Assembly: GCF_006715305.1 (NCBI RefSeq)
Contig: NZ_VFMY01000001.1
Coordinates: 2,728,001-2,792,000 of the forward strand
Direction: 5' to 3'
From: Arthrobacter sp. SLBN-100
GTDB taxonomy: Bacteria > Actinomycetota > Actinomycetes > Actinomycetales > Micrococcaceae
Length of the DNA stretch: 64,000 bases
This document shows positions 7,938-17,418 of the stretch, in pieces (position 1 is the stretch's first letter; each line of letters begins with the position of its first letter). A program made the position numbers and the translations under genes. A model generated the notes under the pieces. That model did not search any database, was not told the origin of the DNA, and worked only from the letters and a program-made list of their open reading frames with translations.

Positions 7938-9077
7938 ATGACCCAGATCCAGCCAAACCCACAACCCACCCGTCCCACCGCAGCCGCGGAACAGCAGGCA
8001 CCTGCCCCTGCCGGCCCCGCAGCCGGACCAACCACCGGACCGCTCACGCCGGAGGAACTCCAGCTGGGTGCCCGCAACCATTCCATGCCCCTGGAGGCCC
8101 TCCGCCGGGACATCACTCCGCCTGGGCTCCACTATGTGCTCACCCACTTCGACATTCCCGATATCGATCCCGGGGCGTGGCACCTGCGGATCAACGGCGC
8201 AGTGGAGCGGGCCCTGGAGCTGAGCATGGCGGCGCTGCGCAAGGATCCCGCCATTACGGTGCCGGTCACGCTGGAATGTGCGGGCAACGGCCGCTCGCTC
8301 CTGAAGCCACGGCCGGTGAGCCAACCGTGGGTGCTTGAAGGCGTGGGCACGGCAGCATGGACCGGTGTGCCGCTCGCCTATCTCCTGGGGAAGGCGGGAA
8401 TCCTTCCGCACGCCGTCGAGGTGGTCTTCACGGGTGCCGATGCCGGGATTCAGGGCGGCGTCACCCAGCGGTACGCGCGGAGCCTGCCGATCCGTGAGGT
8501 GATGCGTGCCGACGTCGTACTCGCCTACAAAATGAACGGCAGCGAACTGCCGCCCCAGCACGGGTACCCGCTCCGGCTCGTGGTCCCCGGCTGGTACGGC
8601 ATGGCGAGCGTGAAATGGCTCGAATCCATCGAAGTCCTCACCTCGCCTTTCGCGGGCTACCAGCAGCGGGTCGCTTACCGCTACCAGGACTCAGCGGACG
8701 ACGCCGGCGTGCCGGTTTCGCGGATCAGGGTGCGTTCGCTGATGGTCCCGCCTGGTATCCCGGACTTTTTTACGCGCAAGCGGGTGATGCAGCACGGCCC
8801 TGTGATGCTGCAGGGCAGGGCCTGGTCCGGGCAGGCGGCCATTTCCACTGTTGAAGTCGGCATCGACGGAAAGTGGCTGCCCGCGCAGCTGGATGAACCC
8901 CTAGGCGGCTTCGCCTGGCGCAAGTGGACGATGCCATGGGTGGCGGATCCGGGCGAACATGAGCTCACCTGCCGTGCCACCGATGCCAGCGGCGCCACCC
9001 AGCCCCTGGAGCAGTACTGGAACTACCAGGGAATGGGCAACAACGTGGTGCAGCGGATCAGCGTCAGGGTGGAATAG
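7938..9077 (+). CDS. Sulfite-oxidase-family molybdopterin enzyme
   Basis: A 379-aa protein of the sulfite oxidase superfamily. After a Pro/Ala-rich leader (residues 1-45) comes the molybdopterin domain. Cys114 in TLECAGNGRS is the expected Mo ligand, and HGYPLRLVVPGWYGMASVKWL is the family signature. The C-terminal ~120 residues are the immunoglobulin-like dimerisation domain (VEVGIDGKW, W-x-Y-Q-G-M-G-N-N). No haem or Tat signal is visible, so the protein looks cytoplasmic and the electron acceptor is unknown. The ATG at 7938 gives the normal family length; the frame is open further upstream through the 15-bp repeats. It converges with the GMC oxidoreductase, 12 bp apart. Confidence 0.85.
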   Translation: MTQIQPNPQPTRPTAAAEQQAPAPAGPAAGPTTGPLTPEELQLGARNHSMPLEALRRDITPPGLHYVLTHFDIPDIDPGAWHLRINGAVERALELSMAALRKDPAITVPVTLECAGNGRSLLKPRPVSQPWVLEGVGTAAWTGVPLAYLLGKAGILPHAVEVVFTGADAGIQGGVTQRYARSLPIREVMRADVVLAYKMNGSELPPQHGYPLRLVVPGWYGMASVKWLESIEVLTSPFAGYQQRVAYRYQDSADDAGVPVSRIRVRSLMVPPGIPDFFTRKRVMQHGPVMLQGRAWSGQAAISTVEVGIDGKWLPAQLDEPLGGFAWRKWTMPWVADPGEHELTCRATDASGATQPLEQYWNYQGMGNNVVQRISVRVE

Positions 9078-9089
9078 CCCCGGGGCAGT

Positions 9090-10670
9090 TCAGAGGGCGG
9101 CCGCCGTCAGCTCCGTTTGCTGAACCGTGGAGCCCGCCGAGGCCGCCCCCAACAGCAGGTCCGCGGCTTTCTCGCCGATCATAATGGCCGGGGCGTTGGT
9201 GTTGCCGCTGGGCACCGAAGGGATGATGGAGGCGTCCGCCACCCGCAGACCCTGCACGCCGCGGACCCGGAGCTGCGGGTCCACCACCGACAGGTCATCG
9301 ATGCCCATCTTGCAGGTGCCCACCTGGTGGTGGTACGTCCCCGCCGCCTGGCGGACAAACTCGCGCAAGCTGTCCCGGCCCGTGATTGCCGGCGGCGTGA
9401 ACTCGGCTTTCCGGAACGGTGCGAAGGCGTCGTGCTGCCCGATCCTGCGGCAGAGCTCCACCGCATCCACCAGGGCCTCCACGTCGTACTCGTCGGCCAG
9501 GATGTTGGGGTCCACGAGGGGCGCTGCCGCCGGGTCGGCTGAGGTGAGGCGCAGCGAACCGCGCGAGCGGGGACGGACGATGCCGGGCTCGATGGTGTAG
9601 CCATGTTCCGGTGCAGCGCCGCCGTCGGTGGGGTACGGCAGGTGCAGGAACAGCGGCTGCAGGTCCGGGGCTTCCTCATCCGTCTGGTTGCTGTGGGCGT
9701 ACAGCTGGCTTTCGAGGAGGTTGTGCCTGCCCACAGCCAGGGGCTGCCGGGCCTCGTAGATGTTCCCGGCCAGGAGGTGGTCATGGAGGTTTTCGCCGAC
9801 GCCGGGAAGGTCCGCCACCGGAACAATTCCGAGCTGCTGCAGCTGGTCCTGAGGGCCAATTCCGGAGAGCAGCAGGATTTTCGGTGAACCGATGGCACCT
9901 GCCGAAACGACAATCTCGGCGTTGGCCCCCGCACGGTGAGTCCCGCCGTCGGCCTGATATTCGACGGCGACCGCACGGCCGCCGTCGACAACTATCCTGG
10001 TGACCAGCGCGCCCGTGGTGACCGTCAGACGCGCATTGTCCTGTACGGGCGCCATGAAGCTCTGCCACGCGCTGGCCCGTTTTCCGTCGCGGGTGGTGGT
10101 GTGGTTGAAGCCCACGCCCGTCATCCGGCTGCCGTTGAAATCCTCAGTCTCCTCGTGGCCCAGCGCCTTGGCCGCGTCAACGAAAGCCTGCGCGGCGGGG
10201 TGCCGGTTAACGATCCGCTCCACCGGCAGCGGACCGCCCTGGCCGTGAAACCCGCTCGCGCCGTCGGCGTGGTCCTCGGAGCGCTTGAACAGCGGCAACA
10301 CGTCGTTCCAGGACCAGCCCTCCGCGCCGTTGGCGGCCCAGGCATCGTAGTCCGAGCGGTGGCCGCGGATGTAGATCATGCCGTTGAGCGAGCTGCTGCC
10401 GCCCAGGACCTTGCCCCGCGGCCAGTAGAGGACCCGGTTGTTGGCGTGCTTCTGCGGTGTGGTCATGACGGCCCAGTCGTTGGACCCGGTAAGAAGGAGG
10501 GGCCAGCCCTGCGGACTGTGGATGTTGGGATCGTTATCGGCGGATCCTGCCTCAAGGACGTGGACAGAGTGGCCGGCGTCGAGCAGGCGGCGGGCGATCA
10601 CACTGCCGGACGAGCCTGCGCCGATAACGATGTAGTCAGTGGTAACCGTGGATCTGGTGCTGCTGGCCAT
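9090..10670 (-). CDS. GMC-family FAD oxidoreductase (choline-dehydrogenase-like)
   Basis: A 526-aa glucose-methanol-choline oxidoreductase. AAGGAGG precedes the ATG. The N-terminal YIVIGAGSSGSVIARRL binds FAD. GKVLGGSSSLNGMIYIRG and GAIGSPKILLLSGIG are the two family signatures. The C-terminal TYHHQVGTCKMG supplies the catalytic His, and a second cofactor block (VADASIIPSVPSGNTNAPA) follows. It oxidises an alcohol to an aldehyde or ketone. Choline is one possibility, but no betaine-aldehyde dehydrogenase or choline transporter is next to it. The divergent AraC regulator at 10852 probably controls it. Confidence 0.88.
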   Translation of the reverse strand: MASSTRSTVTTDYIVIGAGSSGSVIARRLLDAGHSVHVLEAGSADNDPNIHSPQGWPLLLTGSNDWAVMTTPQKHANNRVLYWPRGKVLGGSSSLNGMIYIRGHRSDYDAWAANGAEGWSWNDVLPLFKRSEDHADGASGFHGQGGPLPVERIVNRHPAAQAFVDAAKALGHEETEDFNGSRMTGVGFNHTTTRDGKRASAWQSFMAPVQDNARLTVTTGALVTRIVVDGGRAVAVEYQADGGTHRAGANAEIVVSAGAIGSPKILLLSGIGPQDQLQQLGIVPVADLPGVGENLHDHLLAGNIYEARQPLAVGRHNLLESQLYAHSNQTDEEAPDLQPLFLHLPYPTDGGAAPEHGYTIEPGIVRPRSRGSLRLTSADPAAAPLVDPNILADEYDVEALVDAVELCRRIGQHDAFAPFRKAEFTPPAITGRDSLREFVRQAAGTYHHQVGTCKMGIDDLSVVDPQLRVRGVQGLRVADASIIPSVPSGNTNAPAIMIGEKAADLLLGAASAGSTVQQTELTAAAL

Positions 10671-10851
10671 TGTTCCTCCTTGAACCGGGCATGGTGGTAA
10701 AGCGGTATGCCTAGCAGTCTGGTGTTCCGGCTGCGGCTGCGCGTTGGCAGGGTGCGCACGTCGCTGTGCTTCAGATGCAGGCCGGTGATGCAGATCACGC
10801 TATCCGCTGGGCCTGTGCCACACTGGAATGGACCCATCAAGGAGGATTGCG

Positions 10852-11844
10852 GTGTCAGAACTTGCCCTCTCACCTCGGCGCGAGGTCTTCGATTCGTCCC
10901 TGCTGGCGGGCGGAGAGCGGTTCGACGCCTGGCGTGACGCCGTCAACGCGGCCTTTGTGCCGTTGTCCGTGGCCAGCGCTGAACCCAAAAACTTCACGGG
11001 CTCGCTGATCTGCCAGAGCATGGGGACCACCCACGTCAGTGAAGTGTGCGGATCAGCCAGCCAAGTGCGGCGGACCGCCCGGGAGATCGCGGGAAACGAT
11101 CCCGGCCTCATCAAGCTCGGGCTGCAGCTGCGCGGATACTCCGTGGTTGCCCAGGACGGCCGGGAAGCAGCGCTTACCCCCGGCGACTTCGCCATCTATG
11201 ACACCAGCCGCCCCTACGACCTGTATTTCGACGACAGTTTCCAGATGCTGGTGGTGATGTTTCCGCCGGAATCCCTGCAGCTCACCCGCCGCGACATCGC
11301 AGGCCTCACCGCATCGCGGGTGTCAGGGCGCCAAGGACTGGGTTCGCTCACTTCCACCCTGCTCAGCGCTATGGGCCAACACCTGCGGGACGGCGAGGTG
11401 CCCGGCGCCGTGACTGTGTCCGATGCGCTGTTGAGCCTGGTTTCGGCCGTCTTCGCCGAGCGCGTGGATCCCGGTTCGCCGTTGAACTCCCAGCGGCTGG
11501 TTCTGCTCGCCCGCGTGCAGGCATACATCTCCTCGCACCTCGGGGACCCCGAATTGACCGTCACTGCAATTGCGGCCACCCACCACGTATCGGTGCGCTA
11601 CCTTCAGAAGCTGTTCGAGGAACACGGGGAGACGGTGAGCGCCTGGATCCGGCGGAAACGGCTGGAGAAGTGCAGGCATGACCTCCTGAACCCGCAACTG
11701 CGGGACCGTCCTGTGTCCGCCGTCGGCATGCATTGGGGCTTCACCGATGCTTCGAGCTTTTCGCGCGCCTTCAAGTCTGCTTTTGGGCGGGCCCCGGCGG
11801 AGTATCGGTATTCCTTCAGCCCCATGGGGACCGCTGTCCCATGA
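10852..11844 (+). CDS. AraC-family transcriptional regulator
   Basis: A 330-aa regulator. I chose the GTG at 10852 because AAGGAGG lies six bases before it; an in-frame ATG 24 bp upstream lacks such a site. The N-terminal ~200 residues form the AraC-binding-like sensory domain, including TPGDFAIYDTSRPYDLYFDDSF and LVVMFPPE. The C-terminal ~100 residues hold two helix-turn-helix units (TVTAIAATHHVSVRYLQKLFEEHG and PVSAVGMHWGFTDASSFSRAFKSAFG). Divergent transcription from the GMC oxidoreductase suggests it activates that gene and itself in response to the substrate. Confidence 0.88.
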   Translation: MSELALSPRREVFDSSLLAGGERFDAWRDAVNAAFVPLSVASAEPKNFTGSLICQSMGTTHVSEVCGSASQVRRTAREIAGNDPGLIKLGLQLRGYSVVAQDGREAALTPGDFAIYDTSRPYDLYFDDSFQMLVVMFPPESLQLTRRDIAGLTASRVSGRQGLGSLTSTLLSAMGQHLRDGEVPGAVTVSDALLSLVSAVFAERVDPGSPLNSQRLVLLARVQAYISSHLGDPELTVTAIAATHHVSVRYLQKLFEEHGETVSAWIRRKRLEKCRHDLLNPQLRDRPVSAVGMHWGFTDASSFSRAFKSAFGRAPAEYRYSFSPMGTAVP

Positions 11845-11913
11845 GCTGTGGAGGCCGCTGCCCCGTTATCCGTGCGGGGAGCTGTCCGCGCGGGGCTATA
11901 CTCGGTGCCAACC

Positions 11914-12297
11914 ATGACCAGCCTTCCTTCCGCCCCCGCCAGCGTCCGAATCGATGCGTGGCTGTGGGCCGTCCGCGCTTACAAGACCCGGTCTGCAGCA
12001 ACGGCTGCCTGCCGTGCAGGGCATGTCCGGCTGAACGGCAGCCCGGCAAAAGCTTCGGCCACGCTCGTCAACGGGGATACCGTTACAGTCAGGATGTCCG
12101 GCTACGAACGGACCCTTGAGGTGCGCCGGCTGCTCAACAAGCGCGTGGGCGCGGAGGCCGCATCCCACTGCTTCACCGACCATACGCCGCCCCGTCCCGC
12201 TGCCCCCGCACTGGGCCTGCCGCAGCGCGACCGGGGCGCTGGCCGGCCCACTAAGAAGGACCGGCGCGAGATGGAACGGCTGCGCGGCTCCGTCTAA
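11914..12297 (+). CDS. S4-domain RNA-binding protein (Hsp15-like)
   Basis: A 127-aa basic protein. The S4 domain spans about residues 10-70: VRIDAWLWAVRAYKTRSAAT, then AGHVRLNGSPAKASATLVNGDTVTV. The basic, low-complexity tail (GRPTKKDRREMERLRG) is usual in Hsp15/HslR homologues, which bind stalled 50S subunits carrying nascent chains. The ATG at 11914 is the first that places the S4 domain correctly; no clear ribosome site precedes it. It may be co-transcribed with the araC-type gene ending 69 bp upstream. Confidence 0.82.
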   Translation: MTSLPSAPASVRIDAWLWAVRAYKTRSAATAACRAGHVRLNGSPAKASATLVNGDTVTVRMSGYERTLEVRRLLNKRVGAEAASHCFTDHTPPRPAAPALGLPQRDRGAGRPTKKDRREMERLRGSV

Positions 12298-12323
12298 CCC
12301 GCTTGTTCCCCGTTTCTGCTGGA

Positions 12324-12848
12324 TCAGTTTTTGATCCGCGCCCTCACCAGGTTCGCGAACGGCAGTTTCCCATACTCCTCAATAAAGGCTGTGTGGTACT
12401 CCGCTTCGGCCCTGTTGAGGGTTTCGGCGGGCAATTCTTTCCACGCAATCAGCAGCCGCCCGGCGTCCTTGAGCTGCCAGACCAGTCGGCCGTCCCAATG
12501 CCCCGGCGGTTTGCCCTGCCCGAAGTCCAGGAACTCCTGGATCTGCCGCCTTAGCCCGCGGTTGCCTTTGCTGCCCGGGCCGGCTTTGCCCAAATAAAGG
12601 ACGACGGCGGCATCCACCCACGCCGCTGTAAGCTCCGGCGCCTGTAGCGACGGATCCTTCTTCTTGAAGACGCCCGCGGTGCTCTTCTTGAGGAAATCCG
12701 GCTGGAACCCGTCCGGCGTCAGGACGGCGAAGACGCCCGTTCCCTGCGGGACCCGCATTGCGTCAAGGTCCCTGAATGGCCTGAAGCCCGTAAATCCGTC
12801 GTCTTTCAGGCCCTTCCTCGTGAACTGCATCCCTACATTGAACAGCAT
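12324..12848 (-). CDS. Hypothetical protein with GIY-YIG-like core
   Basis: About 174 aa; the start is uncertain. In-frame ATGs lie at 12848 and 12830, and the frame extends to 12929 with no good ribosome site. The segment GVFAVLTPDG ... AAVVLYLGKAG ... GLRRQIQEFLDFGQGKPPGHWDGRLVWQL has the spacing of the GIY-YIG nuclease fold (a GVY-like strand, a YxGKA-like turn, then an Arg-containing helix). However, the catalytic Tyr pair and Glu are not clearly present. It may be a degenerate GIY-YIG or an unrelated conserved protein. Its 5' end lies next to the DUF222/HNH gene, divergently oriented. Confidence 0.6.
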   Translation of the reverse strand: MLFNVGMQFTRKGLKDDGFTGFRPFRDLDAMRVPQGTGVFAVLTPDGFQPDFLKKSTAGVFKKKDPSLQAPELTAAWVDAAVVLYLGKAGPGSKGNRGLRRQIQEFLDFGQGKPPGHWDGRLVWQLKDAGRLLIAWKELPAETLNRAEAEYHTAFIEEYGKLPFANLVRARIKN

Positions 12849-12946
12849 GGCGTCGAGGCGGATGCTGCTTATCCACAGCGGCTGGGTTATCCACATAGAG
12901 CGTGAGGGTCCGTGCCTATGGCTGGGCATGCTGGAAGACTTTGTTC

Positions 12947-14446
12947 ATGGAAGCGGTTCAGGGGTTGGCAACAGCAGTCGCAGCGCAGACGCGAGACCTT
13001 CCCTCGGTAGCTGATGTCCTTGAATTGCTGGCTAGCATTCCTGTCCCCGTGGACAAGCCAGGGATGATTGACCAGTTGCGGGAGCTGGAGGACGTAAAGT
13101 CTGCGGCAGCTGCGAAGCAGGCCCGGATCGCCGTGGCCTTCGACCTGGCAACACGTCAGGAACAGGCCGCAGCCGGTGTCCCTGTCGGTGAGCTCGGTGC
13201 CGGGGTGGGAGCCGAAATCGCCCTGGCCCGGCGCGAGTCCCCGGCACGCGGCGGCAGGCTCCTGGGTCTGGCCAAAGCCCTGGTGGTCGAAATGCCCCAC
13301 ACCCTCGCAGCGCTTCAGAGCGGGCAGCTGAACGAGTGGTGCGCCACCCTGATCGTGAAGGAAACCGCATGCCTGTCCGCCCAAGACCGGGCCGCCGTGG
13401 ACGAGGAAATCGCCGCGGACACCGGCACCCTCGCCGGCGCCGGGGACCGCACCATCACCGCCGCCGTCCGGGCCGCCGCATACCGGCGCGACCCCCAATC
13501 CTTCGCGAAACGGGCTTCCCATGCCATGGCGGAGCGGACCGTCAGCCTGCGCCCGGCACCGGACACCATGGCATACCTGACCGCGCTGGTCCCGGTCGCG
13601 CAGGGCGTCGCCGCCCACGCAGCCCTCACCCGCCACGCCGACACCCTGAAATCTTCCGGCGATGAACGGTCAAAGGGCGCCATCATGGCCGACGAACTGG
13701 TCGAACGCATCACCGGCACCCCCGGCGGCTACACCGGCATCGACCTCCAGCTCGTCATGACCGACCGGACCCTTTTCCAAGGCGACAGCGAACCCGCCCG
13801 CCTCACCGGCTACGGCATCGTCCCCGGCCAATGGGCCAGGAAAGCAGTCACAGGAGAACTGATGGCCGGTGAAAGATCCGGAGTCGCCGCCACCGGAACA
13901 CCTGGACCAAAAGATCCGGATACAGGAGCACACGGTTCTGGAGCTGCGGGCGATGCGGACACCACCGGGTTCAAGGTCTGGGTCCGCCGGCTCTACACCG
14001 CACCCACCAATGGCGAACTCGTCGCGATGGACTCCAAGGCGAGGCTCTTCCCGGCCGGGCTTCGACGCTTCATCCAGGCCCGGGACCACACCTGCCGCAC
14101 CCCCTACTGCGACGCGCCCATCCGCCACCACGACCACATCATCCCCTGGCACAACAACGGCCCAACCACCAGCACCAACGGCCAAGGCCTCTGCGAAGCC
14201 TGCAACCACACCAAAGAAACACCCGGCTGGACAGCCCGGCCGGTACCCCAACCAGGGCAACGGCACTCCGTGGAACTCCAAACCCCCACCGGCCACACCT
14301 ACAGGTCAACCGCGCCGCCCCTGCCGGGCACAGCCCTGCCCAGAGTTCTGGCTGCGACTGCCAAGCCGCCCTCCCGCCGTCGTCGGAAATTGAGGCACCG
14401 AATGAAGGCGCTCAAACGCGCCCATAAGACGCGATTATCGGTGTGA
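12947..14446 (+). CDS. DUF222 domain HNH endonuclease
   Basis: A 499-aa protein counted from the ATG at 12947; a GTG at 12902 is also in frame. The N-terminal ~300 residues are the helical DUF222 domain (e.g. [19 protein letters not shown] and the conserved [10 protein letters not shown]). Then comes a variable linker, and near residues 375-430 a zinc-type HNH nuclease motif ([39 protein letters not shown]). The tail is basic. Such proteins (the 13E12 type of mycobacteria) are multicopy in actinobacteria, and their biological target is not known. It sits in an accessory-looking stretch beside two toxin-antitoxin modules. Confidence 0.88.
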   Translation: MEAVQGLATAVAAQTRDLPSVADVLELLASIPVPVDKPGMIDQLRELEDVKSAAAAKQARIAVAFDLATRQEQAAAGVPVGELGAGVGAEIALARRESPARGGRLLGLAKALVVEMPHTLAALQSGQLNEWCATLIVKETACLSAQDRAAVDEEIAADTGTLAGAGDRTITAAVRAAAYRRDPQSFAKRASHAMAERTVSLRPAPDTMAYLTALVPVAQGVAAHAALTRHADTLKSSGDERSKGAIMADELVERITGTPGGYTGIDLQLVMTDRTLFQGDSEPARLTGYGIVPGQWARKAVTGELMAGERSGVAATGTPGPKDPDTGAHGSGAAGDADTTGFKVWVRRLYTAPTNGELVAMDSKARLFPAGLRRFIQARDHTCRTPYCDAPIRHHDHIIPWHNNGPTTSTNGQGLCEACNHTKETPGWTARPVPQPGQRHSVELQTPTGHTYRSTAPPLPGTALPRVLAATAKPPSRRRRKLRHRMKALKRAHKTRLSV

Positions 14447-14561
14447 GCACAGGGTCGCTAGCAGAAGGGAGACAGCACTTCCCCTGCCCACCCTCAAGCC
14501 CGGAAGCGTAGAGTGGCCTAAGACGCCTGATTCTGGACGCCTTGCTGCTGAGGGAGAAATC

Positions 14562-15179
14562 GTGACGATTGACTGGGACGAAAAGAAAGCCCTGCTACAG
14601 GAACCGAACATCGCGAAGGTAACCCAGCTTTGCGACGAACTGATGGAAAAGAAGCCGGGCTCCACCGTTCCCTACATCGACCCGGTGCACGACGAGGATG
14701 AATGCCGGATCGTCAGCCTGCAGGTCAGCCCCGGGAAGGGCACCGAGTCGGGCTTCGTCTCGCACTACAACGACGATGAGGCCGCCCGCCGCGCCACCCA
14801 GATCTACGAACTCGCGGAGCTCGACCCCCGTTACGTGATGCCCTGGAACGCCTACCCGTGGGTCCGCGATCCGGGAATGCCGTCAGCGCTGAGTGTCCAG
14901 GAAAAGACCGACGGACTCCGCCCCTTCCGCCAGTTCCTCAAGATCAACTCCCGGGTTTCGGCGATTATCGCCCACGGCACGGACGCCTCCACCTTCCTCA
15001 CCCTGTTCGAGAAGACCTACCATTCGTCGCTGAAGAACAGCGGCATCAAGGTTTACAAGGCCACGGCCCTCGGGGGCCGGGCCTTTGCCGTCTCCGAAGC
15101 CAAACAGGAAGAGCTGCTGGCCAAGAACGTGGAGATCTACAAGGACGCCATGCAGCGGGCAGGCATCCAGCACCTCTGA
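14562..15179 (+). CDS. Uracil-DNA-glycosylase-superfamily-like protein
   Basis: A 205-aa protein with GAGGGAGA ahead of its GTG start. Two features recall uracil-DNA-glycosylase-like folds. One is the segment VSLQVSPGKGTESGF ... DPRYVMPWNAYPWVRDPG. The other is a late strand followed by a helix (VSAIIAHGTDASTFLTLFEK), where a His-Gly sits at the place of the family's catalytic loop. I am unsure of activity, because a clear GQDPY-type motif is absent. It may be a divergent member with a different role. It is followed 7 bp later by the broken cyclase-like gene. Confidence 0.55.
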   Translation: MTIDWDEKKALLQEPNIAKVTQLCDELMEKKPGSTVPYIDPVHDEDECRIVSLQVSPGKGTESGFVSHYNDDEAARRATQIYELAELDPRYVMPWNAYPWVRDPGMPSALSVQEKTDGLRPFRQFLKINSRVSAIIAHGTDASTFLTLFEKTYHSSLKNSGIKVYKATALGGRAFAVSEAKQEELLAKNVEIYKDAMQRAGIQHL

Positions 15180-15186
15180 TCAGGTG

Positions 15187-15806
15187 ATGCCAAGGGATGT
15201 GCTCGATTGGCTGCTCGACGGCGATCCTGCCATCCGCTGGCAGGCCCTGCGGAACCTGATGAATTCTTCGCCTGAGGAGGTTCAGGCTGAGCGGGACCGC
15301 GTTGCCACCAAAGGCTGGGGTGCCAGGTTGCTGGCCCTTCAGGACGCCGGCGGTCAATGGGCAGGCGGCACGTACTGGCCGGCAAACGACGACGACCCCG
15401 ACCAGGGCGAAGTGGAACCGTGCATCAATGGCATGGTTGTGACACTCGGGGCCTACTGACCCGGCACCGCGGAGAGGAGTACCTCCTGGAGCGCGGGCTG
15501 CTGCGGCAGAAATCCACCGGCGAGCTCATCAGCAGGAACTGGCGGTGTTTCTCCTACCCCACCCGCTGGTACTACGACGTCCTCCGCGGGCTCGACTACT
15601 TCCGGGCCGCCGGTGGCACCCCAGACCAGCGCCTGGAAGAGGCCATCGACATTGTGCGGTCCAAAGAGCAGCCGGACGGCAGGTGGCTGCTTGAAAACAC
15701 CCACCCGGGACAGGTCCATTTCGCGCTGGAGGACGGCGACGGACAGCCAAGCCGGTGGAACACCCTCCGCGCCCTGCGGGTACTGCGGTGGTACCAGGGC
15801 GCATAA
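15187..15806 (+). pseudogene. Squalene-cyclase-like repeat protein, internally deleted and frameshifted
   Basis: The 5' part (15187-15459) encodes DVLDWLLDGDPAIRWQALRNL, RVATKGWGARLLALQ and GGQWAGGTYWPA, then jumps to GEVEPCINGMVVTLGAY and a stop. The 3' part is in another frame (RHRGEEYLLERGLL, YPTRWYYDVLRGLDYFRA, DGRWLLENTHPGQVHF, PSRWNTLRALRVLRWY). Intact homologues run about 300 aa with QW-like terpene-cyclase repeats. As I recall them, two internal stretches are missing here: one between the W-A-G-G and EVEPC segments, and one between GAY and RHRGEEY. The second junction breaks the frame. The gene is almost certainly inactive. Confidence 0.75.
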
Positions 15807-15818
15807 GCCTTGCCCTGC

Positions 15819-17069
15819 TCAGCCCTCCATCAGCCTCCGGCGGTGCTTCAGCTCCTTGGCCCATGCCCTGGTGACGATGTCAGGAAACGGGGACCCGCCG
15901 TCGTCGTTGCCCTTTGTCCCGGCCCCGCCCAAGCCACCAAAAGCCGTCCCCGACTCGAGGTCCGCGATCAACGGACCTGACGCCTTCAGCCCGATCTCCA
16001 CAACCTGGGCGGCCGCCCGGCCGGTCAGTCCCAGCTCGGAGGCCCAACCCAGGAACTGCCGGCGCGAAATCCCCGTCCGCTTTCCATTCATGGTCAAGGC
16101 AAGGGTTTTATCTCCGTAAACCACGGTGGAAGGGATGTCGTACACCGGGGCGATGGTCCACTCCCCGTGTGGCTGCTGGACCATCGATACGTTCTTCGCG
16201 TGCAGGTCTCCGTTACCCGTCAGCCAGGCGTAGGCGGCCTGGATCGCCAGGTTCCGGAGAGCGGGAAGCGGCGCGGAGCAGTGGTCCGCGAGCGCGTGGC
16301 ACACCTGGCCGTATCCCACGTTGTACTTGTCCGCAGGGTACAGCTTCAGCACCTGCGCCCCATCCTCCACCGCCAGGCGGCGCACTCCGCCGGTCCCGTT
16401 GTCCGGGCCGGGCAGGCGGTCGAAGCGCTCCACGAGCAAACCGGGCCGGCCGGCAACATCCCGGATCAGCTGGACACGGCTCAGCGGGATTCGAAGCTTG
16501 GCGGCGTAACGGAACATCACCAGCTCGTTCTCGACCACATGGGGAAACTCGGGCGCGTTCAGCTTCAGGATGAACTGGCGCCCGGTACTCGCAACCGGCA
16601 GCGAAATCATTCCAGCGGACAACTTGTCTTGTACTCCCGCCAGGGCCACGGGATCAATGAGGTCCGGGTCGCCGAGCAGCTGGTCGAAGTCCAAAGCCTG
16701 CTGTGGATCCAGCTGGACTGCGTGCTCATCCCTGTTCGGGGGTTCCCCATGGCCGACGATCTGGACGTCTCCCACTGGATTTCCGCCGGCTGCGATCAGC
16801 AGGGACAGGTCATCGTCCGCGCTGGTCTTGATGGAACGCCGCAGCGCGTTGAGCCGGCGGCCCTCCGGCAGCAGCCCGGTGAAATAGGGCGGGGCGGCCC
16901 CGGCGCCGGAGAGGACTGGTTCGCTGCTGAGCGGCAGGGAAGTCGCGACGGCGGGACCACCGGAGGCGAGATAGCCCGCCACATAGCTGAACCTGGTACC
17001 GCCATCGTGCCGCTCTAGCCTTGCGGCGAGCACGCCCGCTTTGTAGATGTCGGCGATGCGGTGCTTCAC
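15819..17069 (-). CDS. hipA: HipA-family serine/threonine kinase toxin
   Basis: A 416-aa HipA. The N-terminal domain (GVLAARLERHDGG ... PPYFTGLLPEGRRL) and the kinase domain are complete. GVQDKLSAGM lies before the ATP loop; GNGDLHAKN holds the catalytic Asp288 and Asn; APVYDIPSTVVYG carries the Mg-binding Asp. E. coli HipA phosphorylates glutamyl-tRNA synthetase and induces persistence; the target here is not known. The start overlaps the end of hipB by four bases (ATGA), so synthesis is coupled. All kinase motifs appear intact, so an active toxin is likely. Confidence 0.9.
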   Translation of the reverse strand: MKHRIADIYKAGVLAARLERHDGGTRFSYVAGYLASGGPAVATSLPLSSEPVLSGAGAAPPYFTGLLPEGRRLNALRRSIKTSADDDLSLLIAAGGNPVGDVQIVGHGEPPNRDEHAVQLDPQQALDFDQLLGDPDLIDPVALAGVQDKLSAGMISLPVASTGRQFILKLNAPEFPHVVENELVMFRYAAKLRIPLSRVQLIRDVAGRPGLLVERFDRLPGPDNGTGGVRRLAVEDGAQVLKLYPADKYNVGYGQVCHALADHCSAPLPALRNLAIQAAYAWLTGNGDLHAKNVSMVQQPHGEWTIAPVYDIPSTVVYGDKTLALTMNGKRTGISRRQFLGWASELGLTGRAAAQVVEIGLKASGPLIADLESGTAFGGLGGAGTKGNDDGGSPFPDIVTRAWAKELKHRRRLMEG

Positions 17070-17332
17070 GGCCGGGCCTCCTCATGACCTGCCGCCATCG
17101 CGCCTTGCCGTGCAGCGGCGCCTGTCCGCGTAGTCAGCTGGAGCTCCAGGCCGAGAGTATCCAAAAGCGCCAGGAGTGAGTCGAGCTGGACGCTTTGTTT
17201 GCCTTGCTCAACGAAGCGCACGAAGCGCTCCGACACTCCGGCCAGCTGCGCGAGGTCCTGCTGGGTCAGGCGGAGGACGGCGCGGCGGGACCGCACTTCC
17301 GCCGCAAGATAATTCGAAAAGGATGCCTTCAT
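17066..17332 (-). CDS. hipB: HipB-like XRE antitoxin
   Basis: An 88-aa DNA-binding protein. The XRE helix-turn-helix spans about residues 12-65 (VRSRRAVLRLTQQDLAQLAGVSERFVRFVEQGKQ, then LDSLLALLDTLGLEL). The ~25-residue tail would contact HipA. It precedes hipA with a 4-bp overlap, the normal order. Two copies of a palindromic 16-bp site lie 15 and 87 bp before its start, which fits cooperative autorepression by HipB and HipA-HipB. Confidence 0.88.
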   Translation of the reverse strand: MKASFSNYLAAEVRSRRAVLRLTQQDLAQLAGVSERFVRFVEQGKQSVQLDSLLALLDTLGLELQLTTRTGAAARQGAMAAGHEEARP

Positions 17333-17346
17333 CGAAGCTCCTCGTT

Positions 17347-17362
17347 CGGCACGAACGTTCCG
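17347..17362. promoter_or_regulatory. Putative HipB operator 1
   Basis: CGGCACGAACGTTCCG is an imperfect palindrome: six of eight base pairs match around its centre. It sits directly upstream of hipB and is repeated without change at 17419. The location and the duplication suggest a HipB operator. Confidence 0.65.
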
Positions 17363-17418
17363 ATTAGTGATAATGCCCCAATTCTAGGGGGACTTCGCCT
17401 CGGTCAACAGCTACCTTT

